64,000 bases of DNA from Limisphaera sp026417315 (GCF_049537125.1 NZ_JBMVQY010000002.1:372001-436000), one strand, 5' to 3'; shown: positions 35,069 through 44,434, counted from the stretch's first letter. Made by a program: numbers and translations. Notes: generated by a model from the letters alone, not told the origin.

Positions 35069-36073
35069 TCAGGCCTGTCGTGCATGGCGATGCCACCAGT
35101 CGCAGCCGTAATTGCCGACCTTGTATTGTTCGATCCGGCCGTCGGCGGCCGGGCCCTTGGCCTTTTCGAGAAGCTCGGCGACTTCCGCCTCGGTGAGGGG
35201 CTGAAAGTTCCGGGCCATCGCGATGTCTTGACGCAAATCAGCCCGGGACTGGATCCCGCAGACCAGGCTGGTGACGGGCAGGCTGAGCACGTAACGACGC
35301 AGGGTGGGCGCGGGGATGCCGAGTTCTCGGACCAGCCGGCCGTTTTGGGAGGCCAGGGCCTTCATCCCCAGCACGCCAATGTTGCGCCGGTGGCACACGG
35401 GCAGGACCTCTTTTTGGAAGCTCTGGTAGTGGGCGTCCAACAGATTCAGAGGCATTTGCACGGCGTCCCACGCGAAGTCTTTGGCGAGCATCGCCAGGTG
35501 GAAACGCGGGTGCTGATGACCGGTAAACCCGATGAACCGAATCTTGCCCTCCTTTTTCGCTTCCAGGGCACACTTGAGGGCCCCGTTCTCGGCGAAGATG
35601 AGGTCGGGGTCATCGTCCCATTTGATGCCGTGGAACTGCCACAGGTCGATGCGGTCGGTCCGCAACCGTCGGAGGCTGTCTTCCAGGTGTTGACGGGCGG
35701 TGCGGTAATCGCGGCCGCAGACCTTGGTCATCAGAAAGACCTTGTCGCGGCGGCCGCCCGAGGCCAGGGCGCGGCCCATGAGTTCCTCGCTGCGTCCGTC
35801 GTGGTATTCCCAGGCGTTGTCGAAGAAGGTGACCCCCTCGTCGATGGCCTCGTGCATGATGGCGATGGCCTCGGCATCGTCGCGCACCGCGCCAATGTTC
35901 CAGCCGCCCAGGCCGATGATCGGAATCCGCACGCCGGTGCGGCCGAGGGGTCGGGTGGGGATCCCGGCGGGACCGGGTTGTTGCGCGGACAGCAGGGTGC
36001 GCCCCAGAGCCAGCCCGGCCAGAGCCGTTTGCAGAAACGCGCGGCGGGTCATCCGAGAAGCGGTCGTGCTCAT
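35069..36073 (-). CDS. TAT-exported aldo/keto reductase
   Basis: 334 residues. A twin-arginine signal (MTRRAFLQTALAGLALGRTLL) is followed by the AKR barrel. The catalytic residues are all visible: Asp in FFDNAWEYHDGRSEELMGRAL with the Tyr, Lys in MTKVCGRDYR and His in LWQFHGI. Opening GRTGVRIPIIGLGGWNIG is typical. Export suggests the NADPH-dependent barrel is loaded with cofactor before TAT transport, as with the neighbouring Gfo/Idh proteins. Substrate unknown; context suggests sugars or sugar-derived aldehydes. It is divergent from the tandem Gfo/Idh genes, with 211 bp between starts. Confidence 0.92.
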   Translation of the reverse strand: MSTTASRMTRRAFLQTALAGLALGRTLLSAQQPGPAGIPTRPLGRTGVRIPIIGLGGWNIGAVRDDAEAIAIMHEAIDEGVTFFDNAWEYHDGRSEELMGRALASGGRRDKVFLMTKVCGRDYRTARQHLEDSLRRLRTDRIDLWQFHGIKWDDDPDLIFAENGALKCALEAKKEGKIRFIGFTGHQHPRFHLAMLAKDFAWDAVQMPLNLLDAHYQSFQKEVLPVCHRRNIGVLGMKALASQNGRLVRELGIPAPTLRRYVLSLPVTSLVCGIQSRADLRQDIAMARNFQPLTEAEVAELLEKAKGPAADGRIEQYKVGNYGCDWWHRHARQA

Positions 36074-36284
36074 GAGCCAAGTAAAGCCCCAAGAAGGGCG
36101 CTGTCAAATCGGCGAGTGCAGACTGCTCCGGGACCGGCCATGTGAACGGGGTGGCGCGGGCCGCGGATCGGACCCTGCGCCATTTGGGGCGGGCCGGTGT
36201 CCGGCCCGAGTGAGCGTGTCTCCAACGGATTCCCTCATGCGCCCGGCGTTGACGGCACGGCTGCCTCCTGTGAAAGATGCAGCG

Positions 36285-37676
36285 ATGAACGAGATGTCCT
36301 CGACCAACTCATTGCCGAATCGACGGGAGTTTTTGATTCAAACCGGCCGTTGGGCGGCCGCCTCGGCCCTGGCGGGGGTGGCCCTGCCGCACGTGCATGC
36401 GGCGGCGGGCGGGCCGCTGCAGTTGGCCCTGGTGGGCTGCGGGGGCCGGGGCACGGGGGCGGTCAGCGATGCGATTCAGGCGGGGGTGGTGCCGGTGAAG
36501 CTGGTGGCCATGGCGGATGTGTTCGAGGACCGGCTGCGCAGCAGTTATGAGAATCTGTCGCGGCAGTTTCCGCGGGAGGTGGAGGTGCCGGCGGAGCGGC
36601 GGTTTTTGGGGTTTGATGCGTACAAGCGGGCGATGGAGTGTTTGCGGCCGGGGGATGTGGTGATTTTGGCGACGCCGCCGGCGTTTCGGTGGGTGCATTT
36701 TGGGTATGCGCTGGAGCGGGGGTTGCATGTGTTTATGGAGAAGCCGGTGACGGTGGACGGGCCGACGAGCAAGCGGATGTTGGAGCAGGCGAAGCAGGCG
36801 GTGGCGCGGAAGTTGAAGTGCGGGGTGGGGTTGATGTCGCGGCACAGTCGGGCGTTGCAGGAGCTGGCGCAGCGGGCGCACGACGGGGAGCTGGGCGAGA
36901 TCATCCTCCAGCGCGGCTACCGCATGCACGGGCCCGGCGGATTCTCCGTCCGCAGGCCCTCGGGCATGAGCGAGCTGATGTACCAGGTGCGGCGGTTCCA
37001 CAGTTTCCTGTGGGCCAGCGGAGGGGTGTTCAGCGACTACTACATCCACATCATCGACCATTTGTGCTGGATGAAGAACGCCTGGCCGGTGCGGGCGCAG
37101 GCGCTGGGGGGCCGGCACTACAAGACGGACGCGGAGGGTCGGCCGTATGTGGATCAGAACTTCGACGTGTATGCGGTGGAGTACACGTATGCGGACGGCA
37201 CGAAGCTGATGTTTGACGGGCGGTGCATGACGGGCTGTCAGGATTTGTATGCCAGTTACATGCACGGGACGCGGGGGATGGCGGTGGTCTCGAGCAGTGG
37301 GGACTGTGGGTTGCCGTCGCGGATATTCAAGACGCATCAGATGCGGCGGTCGGATTTGGTGTGGGAGTCGAAGGTGCCGGCGGGGCAGGACAATCCGTAT
37401 GTGAACGAGTGGCGGGATTTGTTGACGGCGATTGTGCGGGATGAGCCGTACAACGAGCTGGAGCGTGGGGTGATGGCCAGTGTGGTGACGTCGATGGGGC
37501 GGATGGCGGCGCACACGGGGCAGGAGGTGACGCTGGAGGAGATGCTCAACTGCGAGCATGAGATGGCGCCGGGGCTGGACCGGTTGACGGCGGAGTCGCC
37601 GGCGCCGCTGCAGCCGGGTCCGGACGGGCGCTACCCGGTGCCGACGCCGGGACGGCTCCGCAACCGCGAGTACTGA
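36285..37676 (+). CDS. TAT-exported Gfo/Idh/MocA family oxidoreductase, tandem copy 1
   Basis: 463 residues. A twin-arginine signal peptide (NRREFLIQTGRWAAASALAGVALPHVHA) is followed by the Rossmann fold LALVGCGGRGTGAVSDAIQ and the family motif VFMEKPVTV (Glu-Lys-Pro, the catalytic Lys). The C-terminal GFO/MocA domain carries the KTDAEGRPYVDQNFDVYAVEYTYADG strand. It is almost identical to copy 2 downstream; the main differences are in one 15-20 residue segment (GPGGFSVRRPSGMSE) and at GVFSDYYIHI. Substrate unknown, most likely a sugar or inositol. The ribosome-binding site before the ATG at 36285 is weak. Confidence 0.92.
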   Translation: MNEMSSTNSLPNRREFLIQTGRWAAASALAGVALPHVHAAAGGPLQLALVGCGGRGTGAVSDAIQAGVVPVKLVAMADVFEDRLRSSYENLSRQFPREVEVPAERRFLGFDAYKRAMECLRPGDVVILATPPAFRWVHFGYALERGLHVFMEKPVTVDGPTSKRMLEQAKQAVARKLKCGVGLMSRHSRALQELAQRAHDGELGEIILQRGYRMHGPGGFSVRRPSGMSELMYQVRRFHSFLWASGGVFSDYYIHIIDHLCWMKNAWPVRAQALGGRHYKTDAEGRPYVDQNFDVYAVEYTYADGTKLMFDGRCMTGCQDLYASYMHGTRGMAVVSSSGDCGLPSRIFKTHQMRRSDLVWESKVPAGQDNPYVNEWRDLLTAIVRDEPYNELERGVMASVVTSMGRMAAHTGQEVTLEEMLNCEHEMAPGLDRLTAESPAPLQPGPDGRYPVPTPGRLRNREY

Positions 37677-37911
37677 AAACGTGCACGAGAAACGGTCCCT
37701 GCCCCGGTGCCGGTGGACCGGGGCGGGCGAACCAATTGAGCGGCGCTTGAGACGCGGCCTGAGGAGCAGCCGGCCCGATCGGAGACCGCATGGGACGTTC
37801 CTGCAGGGGCTGCCTTTCTGAAGCAGGCGGGCTCCAAGGGCACACCGTGCTGGCAGACCCGGTTTCAGCCGGGCGTTGACAAACCCGGCCTGTTCTGCGG
37901 AGGATCCCGCC

Positions 37912-39333
37912 ATGAACGAGATGTCCTCGACCAACAACGAGATGTCCTCGACCAACTCATTGCCGAATCGACGGGAGTTTTTGATTCAAACCGGCCGTTG
38001 GGCGGCCGCCTCGGCCCTGGCGGGGGTGGCCCTGCCGCACGTGCATGCGGCGGCGGCGGGCGGGCCGCTGCAGTTGGCCCTGGTGGGCTGCGGGGGCCGG
38101 GGCACGGGGGCGGTCAGTGATGCGATTCAGGCGGGGGTGGTGCCGGTGAAGCTGGTGGCCATGGCGGATGTGTTCGAGGACCGGCTGCGCAGCAGCTATG
38201 AGAATCTGTCGCGGCAGTTTCCGCGGGAGGTGGAGGTGCCGGCGGAGCGGCGGTTTTTGGGGTTTGATGCGTACAAGCGGGCGATGGAGTGTTTGCGGCC
38301 GGGGGATGTGGTGATTTTGGCGACGCCGCCGGCGTTTCGGTGGGTGCATTTTGGGTATGCGCTGGAGCGGGGGTTGCATGTGTTTATGGAGAAGCCGGTG
38401 ACGGTGGACGGGCCGACGAGCAAGCGGATGTTGGAGCAGGCGAAGCAGGCGGTGGCGCGGAAGTTGAAGTGCGGGGTGGGGTTGATGTCGCGGCACAGTC
38501 GGGCGTTGCAGGAGCTGGCGCAGCGGGCGCACGACGGGGAGCTGGGCGAGATCATCCTCCAGCGCGGCTACCGCATGCACGGACCGGTCGGCTTTTTTGC
38601 GTCCACTCCCAAACCACCCGAGATGAGCGAACTGATGTACCAGGTGCGGCGGTTCCACAGTTTCCTGTGGGCCAGCGGAGGTTCGTTCAGCGACTTTTAC
38701 ATCCACATCATCGACCATTTGTGCTGGATGAAGAACGCCTGGCCGGTGCGGGCGCAGGCGCTGGGGGGCCGGCACTACAAGACGGACGCGGAGGGTCGGC
38801 CGTATGTGGATCAGAACTTCGACGTGTATGCGGTGGAGTACACGTATGCGGACGGCACGAAGCTGATGTTTGACGGGCGGTGCATGACGGGCTGTCAGGA
38901 TTTGTATGCCAGTTACATGCACGGGACGCGGGGGATGGCGGTGGTCTCGAGCAGTGGGGACTGTGGGTTGCCGTCGCGGATATTCAAGACGCATCAGATG
39001 CGGCGGTCGGATTTGGTGTGGGAGTCGAAGGTGCCGGCGGGGCAGGACAATCCGTATGTGAACGAGTGGCGGGATTTGTTGACGGCGATTGTGCGGGATG
39101 AGCCGTACAACGAGCTGGAGCGTGGGGTGATGGCCAGTGTGGTGACGTCGATGGGGCGGATGGCGGCGCACACGGGGCAGGAGGTGACGCTGGAGGAGAT
39201 GCTCAACTGCGAGCATGAGATGGCGCCGGGGCTGGACCGGTTGACGGCGGAGTCGCCGGCGCCGCTGCAGCCGGGTCCGGACGGGCGCTACCCGGTGCCC
39301 ATGCCGGGGCGCCTCCGGGGCCGCGAGTACTGA
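37912..39333 (+). CDS. TAT-exported Gfo/Idh/MocA family oxidoreductase, tandem copy 2
   Basis: 473 residues, a paralogue of the preceding gene 235 bp upstream. The N-terminus carries a seven-residue duplication: 21 bp at 37915-37935 repeats at 37936-37956. The twin-arginine signal, Rossmann Gly motif and VFMEKP motif are as in copy 1. The divergent segment reads GPVGFFASTPKPPEMSE where copy 1 has GPGGFSVRRPSGMSE, and GSFSDFYIHI where copy 1 has GVFSDYYIHI. A GCGGAGG ribosome-binding site is placed about 8 bp before the ATG. Confidence 0.92.
   Translation: MNEMSSTNNEMSSTNSLPNRREFLIQTGRWAAASALAGVALPHVHAAAAGGPLQLALVGCGGRGTGAVSDAIQAGVVPVKLVAMADVFEDRLRSSYENLSRQFPREVEVPAERRFLGFDAYKRAMECLRPGDVVILATPPAFRWVHFGYALERGLHVFMEKPVTVDGPTSKRMLEQAKQAVARKLKCGVGLMSRHSRALQELAQRAHDGELGEIILQRGYRMHGPVGFFASTPKPPEMSELMYQVRRFHSFLWASGGSFSDFYIHIIDHLCWMKNAWPVRAQALGGRHYKTDAEGRPYVDQNFDVYAVEYTYADGTKLMFDGRCMTGCQDLYASYMHGTRGMAVVSSSGDCGLPSRIFKTHQMRRSDLVWESKVPAGQDNPYVNEWRDLLTAIVRDEPYNELERGVMASVVTSMGRMAAHTGQEVTLEEMLNCEHEMAPGLDRLTAESPAPLQPGPDGRYPVPMPGRLRGREY
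37915..37956. repeat. 21-bp tandem duplication in the leader of Gfo/Idh copy 2
   Basis: Two exact adjacent copies of a 21-bp unit (37915-37935, 37936-37956), each encoding NEMSSTN. The unit occurs once in copy 1 (36288-36308). It preserves the reading frame and lies before the twin arginines, so it lengthens the n-region of the TAT signal. Confidence 0.95.
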
Positions 39334-39462
39334 CCCTGTCGGTCGGGACCCCCCGGCCAGGGGGCCTTGTGTGGCCAGGCTGTGCGCCTGCGGGCCTGCG
39401 CGGCGAGGGCGGAGAGATCCTCCGTCCCGCCCTTTTCTCCAACCTCGTGCCCGGGGACCTGC

Positions 39463-40869
39463 TCAGTCGTGTCTTACGCCGCTGAAAAAGGTGGGATAGA
39501 CCTCGCCACGGGCCTCCCGCAGGATCAGCAGCGCCAATTCCCGGGCGTGGTAATCGCCCCACATGGAGCTTTCCCCGTTGGGCACCTTCTGTCCCGGGGC
39601 TACGTAATCCCAGCCGTTGGGGCGATGATACACCGAATGCAGAATCAGGCCCTGGTGTCGCGGGTCGGTGCTCAAGTAGGGCTCGTTGAACAGCGTGCGG
39701 GCGATGGTTAGTGCGGCCTGACGATAGCGCCGGCCCCGTGCGGGTTCTCCGTGGGCCCAGAGGTAGTTGCCGAGGCGGAACAGTCCCTGGGCCGCGATGG
39801 CGGCAGCGGAGCTGTCCACGGGTTCCCAAGGGTTGAAGGGATCCGAGGGACGGTCGAGATAGTCCGGGGGCAGCCGATGGAGTTGCGGGGCGCCCGTGTC
39901 CCACATTGGAACGCCGTCGGCACAGCAGTGGGCGAGGTAAAAGTCGGCGGTCACGAGGGCGCCGCGCTGCAGTTGAGCCAGGAAGGCTTCGCGACCGCCG
40001 GCGGCGGCGAAGTCCTCGTCGCTGCCCCGGACGCCGGCGTGGAAGAACTCCAGTTGTTCGGCGCAACCCAGCAGGGCCCAGGCCAGGCCGCGGGTCCAGG
40101 TGCTGAAGGGCGAGTACCCCTGTTGAGAGTTGGGGCATCGGAACTGGCCGCTGGTGGTGTTGAAAATGGCTTCGTGGGCGACCCGGCCGGGCACGTCATA
40201 GGCATCGCGGCCCTCGCCATAATAGATGTTGTAGCGCAGGGTGTTCCACGCGTGGTGGACGAGGCGTTGCAGCAACGAAATCCGCGCGTCCTGCTCGCTC
40301 ATGAGGACGTGTCCGAGCTGATGGGCCACGGCCAGCACGCGCAGCGACCGAATGGTGTCCACAAACAAGGAATGCGGCCCGTTGAAACTGTGGATGAAGC
40401 CCGTGCCATCCGCCAGACGTGTCCAGCGCGAGGCCTGGATGGCGCCACTGACCTTCAGAGCCAGCTCGTAGAAGGCCCGTTCCTCGGCTTGCTCGGGGAT
40501 TTTGCCCTCGTGCATCAGCCGGAGCAGTTGGCCGTAGGTGGAGATGTTGTTGAAGCCATGGTCGTGCACGCCGATGTGCGACAAATGCGGGGCCATGCGC
40601 TGGAAGGTGCCGCGCCGGCCGATCTCCAGGAAACGATCCTCGCCCATGGCATCGAACTGCAGCAGGGCCGAGCCGTATTGAAATCCCTGGGTCCACTCGG
40701 TCCACCCCCGGGTGGTGTATCGACCGCGCACCGTGAAGACGGGCGTGCCCCGTTCCGGGGCCCAGGTCTTTTCCAGGGAAAGGATTTTTTCCGCCGAAAG
40801 TTCGAACAGGCGCTCGATGGCGGGGACCAGTTGACGACTGTTCAGTTTGGAGTCGATGCGCAGAGCCAT
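39463..40869 (-). CDS. Glycoside hydrolase family 88 (unsaturated glucuronyl hydrolase-like)
   Basis: 468 residues, with no signal peptide, so cytoplasmic. GH88 enzymes release unsaturated uronic acid from the non-reducing end of oligosaccharides made by polysaccharide lyases. The two catalytic Asp positions of the family fit VHDHGFNNISTYGQL and SLFVDTIRSLRVLAVA. The (alpha/alpha)6 barrel features GYSPFSTWTRGLAWALLG, EPVDSSAAAIAAQGLF and SMWGDYHARELALLIL are present. It lies 32 bp downstream of the SDR gene in one transcript. The exact polysaccharide cannot be read from the sequence. Confidence 0.85.
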   Translation of the reverse strand: MALRIDSKLNSRQLVPAIERLFELSAEKILSLEKTWAPERGTPVFTVRGRYTTRGWTEWTQGFQYGSALLQFDAMGEDRFLEIGRRGTFQRMAPHLSHIGVHDHGFNNISTYGQLLRLMHEGKIPEQAEERAFYELALKVSGAIQASRWTRLADGTGFIHSFNGPHSLFVDTIRSLRVLAVAHQLGHVLMSEQDARISLLQRLVHHAWNTLRYNIYYGEGRDAYDVPGRVAHEAIFNTTSGQFRCPNSQQGYSPFSTWTRGLAWALLGCAEQLEFFHAGVRGSDEDFAAAGGREAFLAQLQRGALVTADFYLAHCCADGVPMWDTGAPQLHRLPPDYLDRPSDPFNPWEPVDSSAAAIAAQGLFRLGNYLWAHGEPARGRRYRQAALTIARTLFNEPYLSTDPRHQGLILHSVYHRPNGWDYVAPGQKVPNGESSMWGDYHARELALLILREARGEVYPTFFSGVRHD

Positions 40870-40901
40870 AGGCGTGGGTTGGTAACAGTGGCGGCGGCGG
40901 T

Positions 40902-41696
40902 TCAGAGCCGGTGCAGATGGAAACCGCCGTCGATGTTGAAGACCTCGCCGGTGCTGAAGGGAAAGAGATCGGAGGCGATGGCAGCCACGGCCCGGCCGAC
41001 ATCGTCTGGGGTCCCCCAGCGCCGGATCGGCGTCAGTCCCTCGGCAATGAGACGGTCGTACTTCTCCTTGACGCCCGCCGTCATGTCCGTGGCCACGATC
41101 CCGGGTCGGATTTCGTAAACGCCGATCCCGTGGTCGGCGAGCCGCACCGCGAACAGCCGCGTCATCATCGACAGCGCGGCCTTGCTGAGGCAGTAATCGC
41201 CCCGGTTTACCGAGGCGGTGTACGCGGAGATCGAGGAGACGATGACGATCTTGGGCCTGGGCGCCTCGGGTGGAGCCGCTTGAACCTGTTCGATCATCCA
41301 GCGGGCGGCCTGTTGGGTGAGGAAATAGGGCCCTTTGAGGTTGATGGCCAGGACGCGGTCGAAGCTCTCCTCGGTGGCTTCCAGGATGTCGGCGCGCACG
41401 GTGGGCGCCACGCCGGCGTTGTTGACCAACAAGTCGAGTCGTCCAAAGGTCTGCCGCGTGAAGTCCAGCAAGCGCTGCCGATCCGCCGCCACGCTAATGT
41501 CGGCCTGGCAGGGCTCGGCGCGGATGGAGCGGCCGGCGGCCTCGGCGGCGACGCGGCAATCGGCGGCGGTTTGCGCGGCCGCGTCGGCGCGACCAGCGTA
41601 GTTCAAAACCAAATCGTAGCCCAGGCGTGCCAGTGCCAGGGCGATGCCGCGACCGATGCCGCGGGAGGCACCGGTGATCAAAGCCACCGCGTTCAT
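40902..41696 (-). CDS. SDR family oxidoreductase (3-ketoacyl-ACP reductase-like)
   Basis: 264 residues. Classical short-chain dehydrogenase: NAD(P)-binding GASRGIGRGIAL at residues 8-19, NNAGVAP strand, catalytic Ser in IVSSISAY, and Tyr-x3-Lys as YCLSKAAL. The C-terminal FNIDGGFHLHRL is standard for FabG-like members. It opens a two-gene transcript with the GH88 gene, which suggests a role in handling the released uronic acid (for example reduction of a keto-deoxy-uronate). This is inference. An ATG four codons upstream (41708) is an alternative start. Confidence 0.88.
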   Translation of the reverse strand: MNAVALITGASRGIGRGIALALARLGYDLVLNYAGRADAAAQTAADCRVAAEAAGRSIRAEPCQADISVAADRQRLLDFTRQTFGRLDLLVNNAGVAPTVRADILEATEESFDRVLAINLKGPYFLTQQAARWMIEQVQAAPPEAPRPKIVIVSSISAYTASVNRGDYCLSKAALSMMTRLFAVRLADHGIGVYEIRPGIVATDMTAGVKEKYDRLIAEGLTPIRRWGTPDDVGRAVAAIASDLFPFSTGEVFNIDGGFHLHRL

Positions 41697-42010
41697 GCGC
41701 CGCAGCATAGGCACGGGCGGGCGGGACGGGAAGTCAAACCGCCAGGGGCGCCCGGGGCGCGGCGGGCCGGCCCCTGAGCCGTTCATGCCGGCGGGATCAG
41801 GGCGGCTCGGCAAAGATCGGACAGGGGTCTGTTGCGGAGGCGGAGGGTGAGGAAAATGCGGTGCCGGCTCGAATCCTCTCCGGGGCGCGCGTGGAACGTG
41901 ATGGGCTTGCGAGTCGGAGGATTTGCGGTGGACGCGGTACGAATTTTGACTGCCCGTTGCGGTTTGCGTTCTTGACCCCGGAGGCGGGTTCGATTTCAAA
42001 GGGGCCATCC
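41697..42010. other. Divergent intergenic region between SDR and L-lactate permease
   Basis: 314 bp. Nothing is recognised beyond the AAGGGGCCATCC sequence directly before the permease ATG. Confidence 0.4.
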
Positions 42011-43654
42011 ATGCCGCCGGAATTGACCTGGTCCCAACACTACACGCCGCTGGGGGATTTGGGGCGTTCGGCCATGGCGGCGTCGGTTCCGCTGTTGACG
42101 TTGCTGGCGCTGCTGGGGGTGTGGCGCGTGCGTGCACCCCTGGCGGCGTTGGCGGCGCTTGGCGTGGCTGCGGCGCTGGCAACCGGCATCTACGGCATGC
42201 CGGTCGCGCTGGCGGGCGCCGCCGCGTTGCATGGTGCGGCCTTTGGCCTGTTCCCCATCGGCTGGGTCGTTTTGAACGCCATGTTCCTGTATCGGGTCTC
42301 GTGGGAGACGGGCGGATTTGCAGAGATGCAGCGACGATTGGCCGGCGTTTCGGCCGACCGGCGGATCCAGGCGCTACTGATCGCGTTTTGTTTCGGGGCG
42401 TTTGTGGAGGGCCTGGCGGGTTTCGGGGCGCCCGTGGCCGTCACGGGTGCGCTGATGATCGGCCTGGGGTTTCGACCCCTGGAGGCAGCCGTGCTCGCAC
42501 TCATCGGGAACACGGCCCCGGTGGCCTTTGGTTCGGTCGGGATTCCGATTGTCACGTTGTCGCGCGTGACGGGTCTGGATGAAGTGACCCTGGGCGCGAT
42601 GGTGGGACGCCAATTACCGTGGGTGGCCGTGGTGGTGCCCTTTTGGTTGGTGTGGGCGCAGAGCGGCTGGCGCGGCATGGTGGGCGTCTGGCCGGCCTGC
42701 TTGGTGACCGGGTGCAGTTTTGCCGTGCTGCAGTTTCTCGTGAGCAACCTGCACGGTCCGTGGTTGGTGGACATTGTGGCGAGCCTGGGGAGTCTGGGTG
42801 CGACCCTTCTTTTGTTGCGGTGGTGGCGTCCGGCCGAGATTCAGCCGGTCTCGGGCTCGGGAGTTTGGCCGGTCAGCGGCACGGGGATGCCGGGGTGGCG
42901 GGCGGCCCTGCCGTGGATCTGCTTTGCGGGGTTGGTGGCGCTGAGTACGTTGAAACCGATTCGCGATACGCTGGATGGCTGGTTCGCACCGCGCTGGCCG
43001 GTGCCGGCGTTGCACGAGGCGGTCATCAAAGTGCCGCCCGCGGCCCCTGAGCCGACCGCCGAGCCCGCGTGGTACCGTCTCAATTTGCTGTCGGCCAGCG
43101 GGACGGCGGTCGGTCTGGCTGCAATCCTCAGCGGGCTCGGGCTCGGGCTGCGGCCGGGCGCATTGGTGCGGCTGTACGGTCAGACGCTTCGCCGGGTTCG
43201 GGTCTCGCTGGTGACGATTGCCCTGATGTTGGCGCTGGGTTTTGTGACGCGCTACAGCGGTACGGACACCACGCTCGGGTTGGCGCTGGCGACCACCGGC
43301 CCGTGGTTTCCGTTTTTCTCGCCGCTTCTGGGCTGGTTGGGCGTGGCCCTGACGGGCAGCGACACTTCGTCCAACGTGTTGTTCGGGCATTTGCAGAAGG
43401 TGACCGCGGAACAATTGGGCCTCTCGCCGGTGATGATGGCCGCGGCCAACAGCGCCGGAGGTGTGATGGGCAAGATGGTCGATGCCCAGAGCATTGTGGT
43501 GGCGAGCGTGGCGACGGGCGGCCGGCCGGACAGCCCGGACGTGGGCACGGTGCTGCGGGCGGTGTTCTGGCACAGCGTGGGGCTGGCGTTGCTGTTGGCC
43601 ACGGTGATCTGGGTTCAGGCACGCTGGTTCCCGGGAATCGTGCCGGGTTCCTAG
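42011..43654 (+). CDS. lctP: L-lactate permease family transporter
   Basis: 547-residue membrane protein of the LctP family, carrying L-lactate (and glycolate in some members) with protons or sodium. Family traits: WSQHYTPLGDLGRSAMAASVPLLTLLALLGVW at the N-terminus, FVEGLAGFGAPVAVTGALMIGLGF, and near the end LLGWLGVALTGSDTSSNVLFG and AAANSAGGVMGKMVDAQSIVVA. About 12-14 membrane helices. ATG 42011 gives a standard length; the frame upstream is open but not coding-like. Actual substrate in this organism is not proven. It converges on the TauE/SafE gene, with 24 bp between stops. Confidence 0.92.
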   Translation: MPPELTWSQHYTPLGDLGRSAMAASVPLLTLLALLGVWRVRAPLAALAALGVAAALATGIYGMPVALAGAAALHGAAFGLFPIGWVVLNAMFLYRVSWETGGFAEMQRRLAGVSADRRIQALLIAFCFGAFVEGLAGFGAPVAVTGALMIGLGFRPLEAAVLALIGNTAPVAFGSVGIPIVTLSRVTGLDEVTLGAMVGRQLPWVAVVVPFWLVWAQSGWRGMVGVWPACLVTGCSFAVLQFLVSNLHGPWLVDIVASLGSLGATLLLLRWWRPAEIQPVSGSGVWPVSGTGMPGWRAALPWICFAGLVALSTLKPIRDTLDGWFAPRWPVPALHEAVIKVPPAAPEPTAEPAWYRLNLLSASGTAVGLAAILSGLGLGLRPGALVRLYGQTLRRVRVSLVTIALMLALGFVTRYSGTDTTLGLALATTGPWFPFFSPLLGWLGVALTGSDTSSNVLFGHLQKVTAEQLGLSPVMMAAANSAGGVMGKMVDAQSIVVASVATGGRPDSPDVGTVLRAVFWHSVGLALLLATVIWVQARWFPGIVPGS

Positions 43655-43678
43655 CATCCGGAGCCGGTGCGGGCCCGG

Positions 43679-44434
43679 TCAAAAACGGAAATTGAAGATC
43701 AACTGCAGCCCCGTCAGAAACAGGGTGGCCAGAACGATTCGGGCGAAGGCCGCTTCGGAAAAGCGGCGATTGAGTCGGACCCCCAACCAGACCCCGAGCG
43801 GGACCAGGGGAAAGTAGAGCAGCCCCTGGGTCAGGGTGTGGACGGTGATGACGCCGTTGGCGACGAAGAACGGCACCTTGATCCAGTTGATCCACGTGAA
43901 CACCAGCACGGTGGTGCCGACAAAAATCTCTTTGGGCAGACGTTGGGGGACCAGGAACATGCTCACGACCGGCCCGGCCCCATGGGCGAAGCTCGAGGTA
44001 ACCCCCGCAGCCAGACCGAAGAGGAAGCCGAGCCCGGCATTGGGTTGAAAGGCGCCTTCCACGCGGAAAATCCGGTCGCGAAACACTTGGAAGATCACGA
44101 ATCCCACCGCGATCCCACCGATGGCCACGTTCAACTCCCGCGCGGTGAAACGGCCGATCCAGTGCACCCCCAGGACAACACCCATCACCACCCCCGGCAA
44201 CAGGTACCACAGATTGCGCGCCTCCCATTTGCGCCAGTAGTAGTACATCGAAAAGGCGTCGCCGGCGCACAGCAGCGGCAACAGCATCCCGATGGCGTCG
44301 CGGGACGGAAACGCCAGCGCGCACAACGGGGTGGTCAACATCCCGAGGCCGCCTCCGAAGCCCGCCTTGGACAACCCAATGAACAGCACGGCCAGGCCGG
44401 CCAACAGATGGTCTTCCCAGTTTGGCACCCGCAC
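43679..44434 (-). CDS. Sulfite exporter TauE/SafE family protein
   Basis: 251-residue inner-membrane protein with about eight helices. The family repeats are visible: LLAGLAVLFIGLSKAGFGGGLGMLTTPLCAL in the first half, and NAGLGFLFGLAAGVTSSFAHGAGPVVSMFLVPQRLPKEIFVGTTVLVF in the second half. Members export sulfite, sulfoacetate and other organic anions, or move sulfur compounds, so the substrate is open. It is isolated on this strand between the permease and the peptidase. Confidence 0.92.
   Translation of the reverse strand: MRVPNWEDHLLAGLAVLFIGLSKAGFGGGLGMLTTPLCALAFPSRDAIGMLLPLLCAGDAFSMYYYWRKWEARNLWYLLPGVVMGVVLGVHWIGRFTARELNVAIGGIAVGFVIFQVFRDRIFRVEGAFQPNAGLGFLFGLAAGVTSSFAHGAGPVVSMFLVPQRLPKEIFVGTTVLVFTWINWIKVPFFVANGVITVHTLTQGLLYFPLVPLGVWLGVRLNRRFSEAAFARIVLATLFLTGLQLIFNFRF

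Noticed and set aside
36285..39333. Tandem Gfo/Idh genes as a mobile element or IS-mediated duplication
   Set aside because: No transposase, terminal inverted repeats or target-site duplications are visible around either copy.
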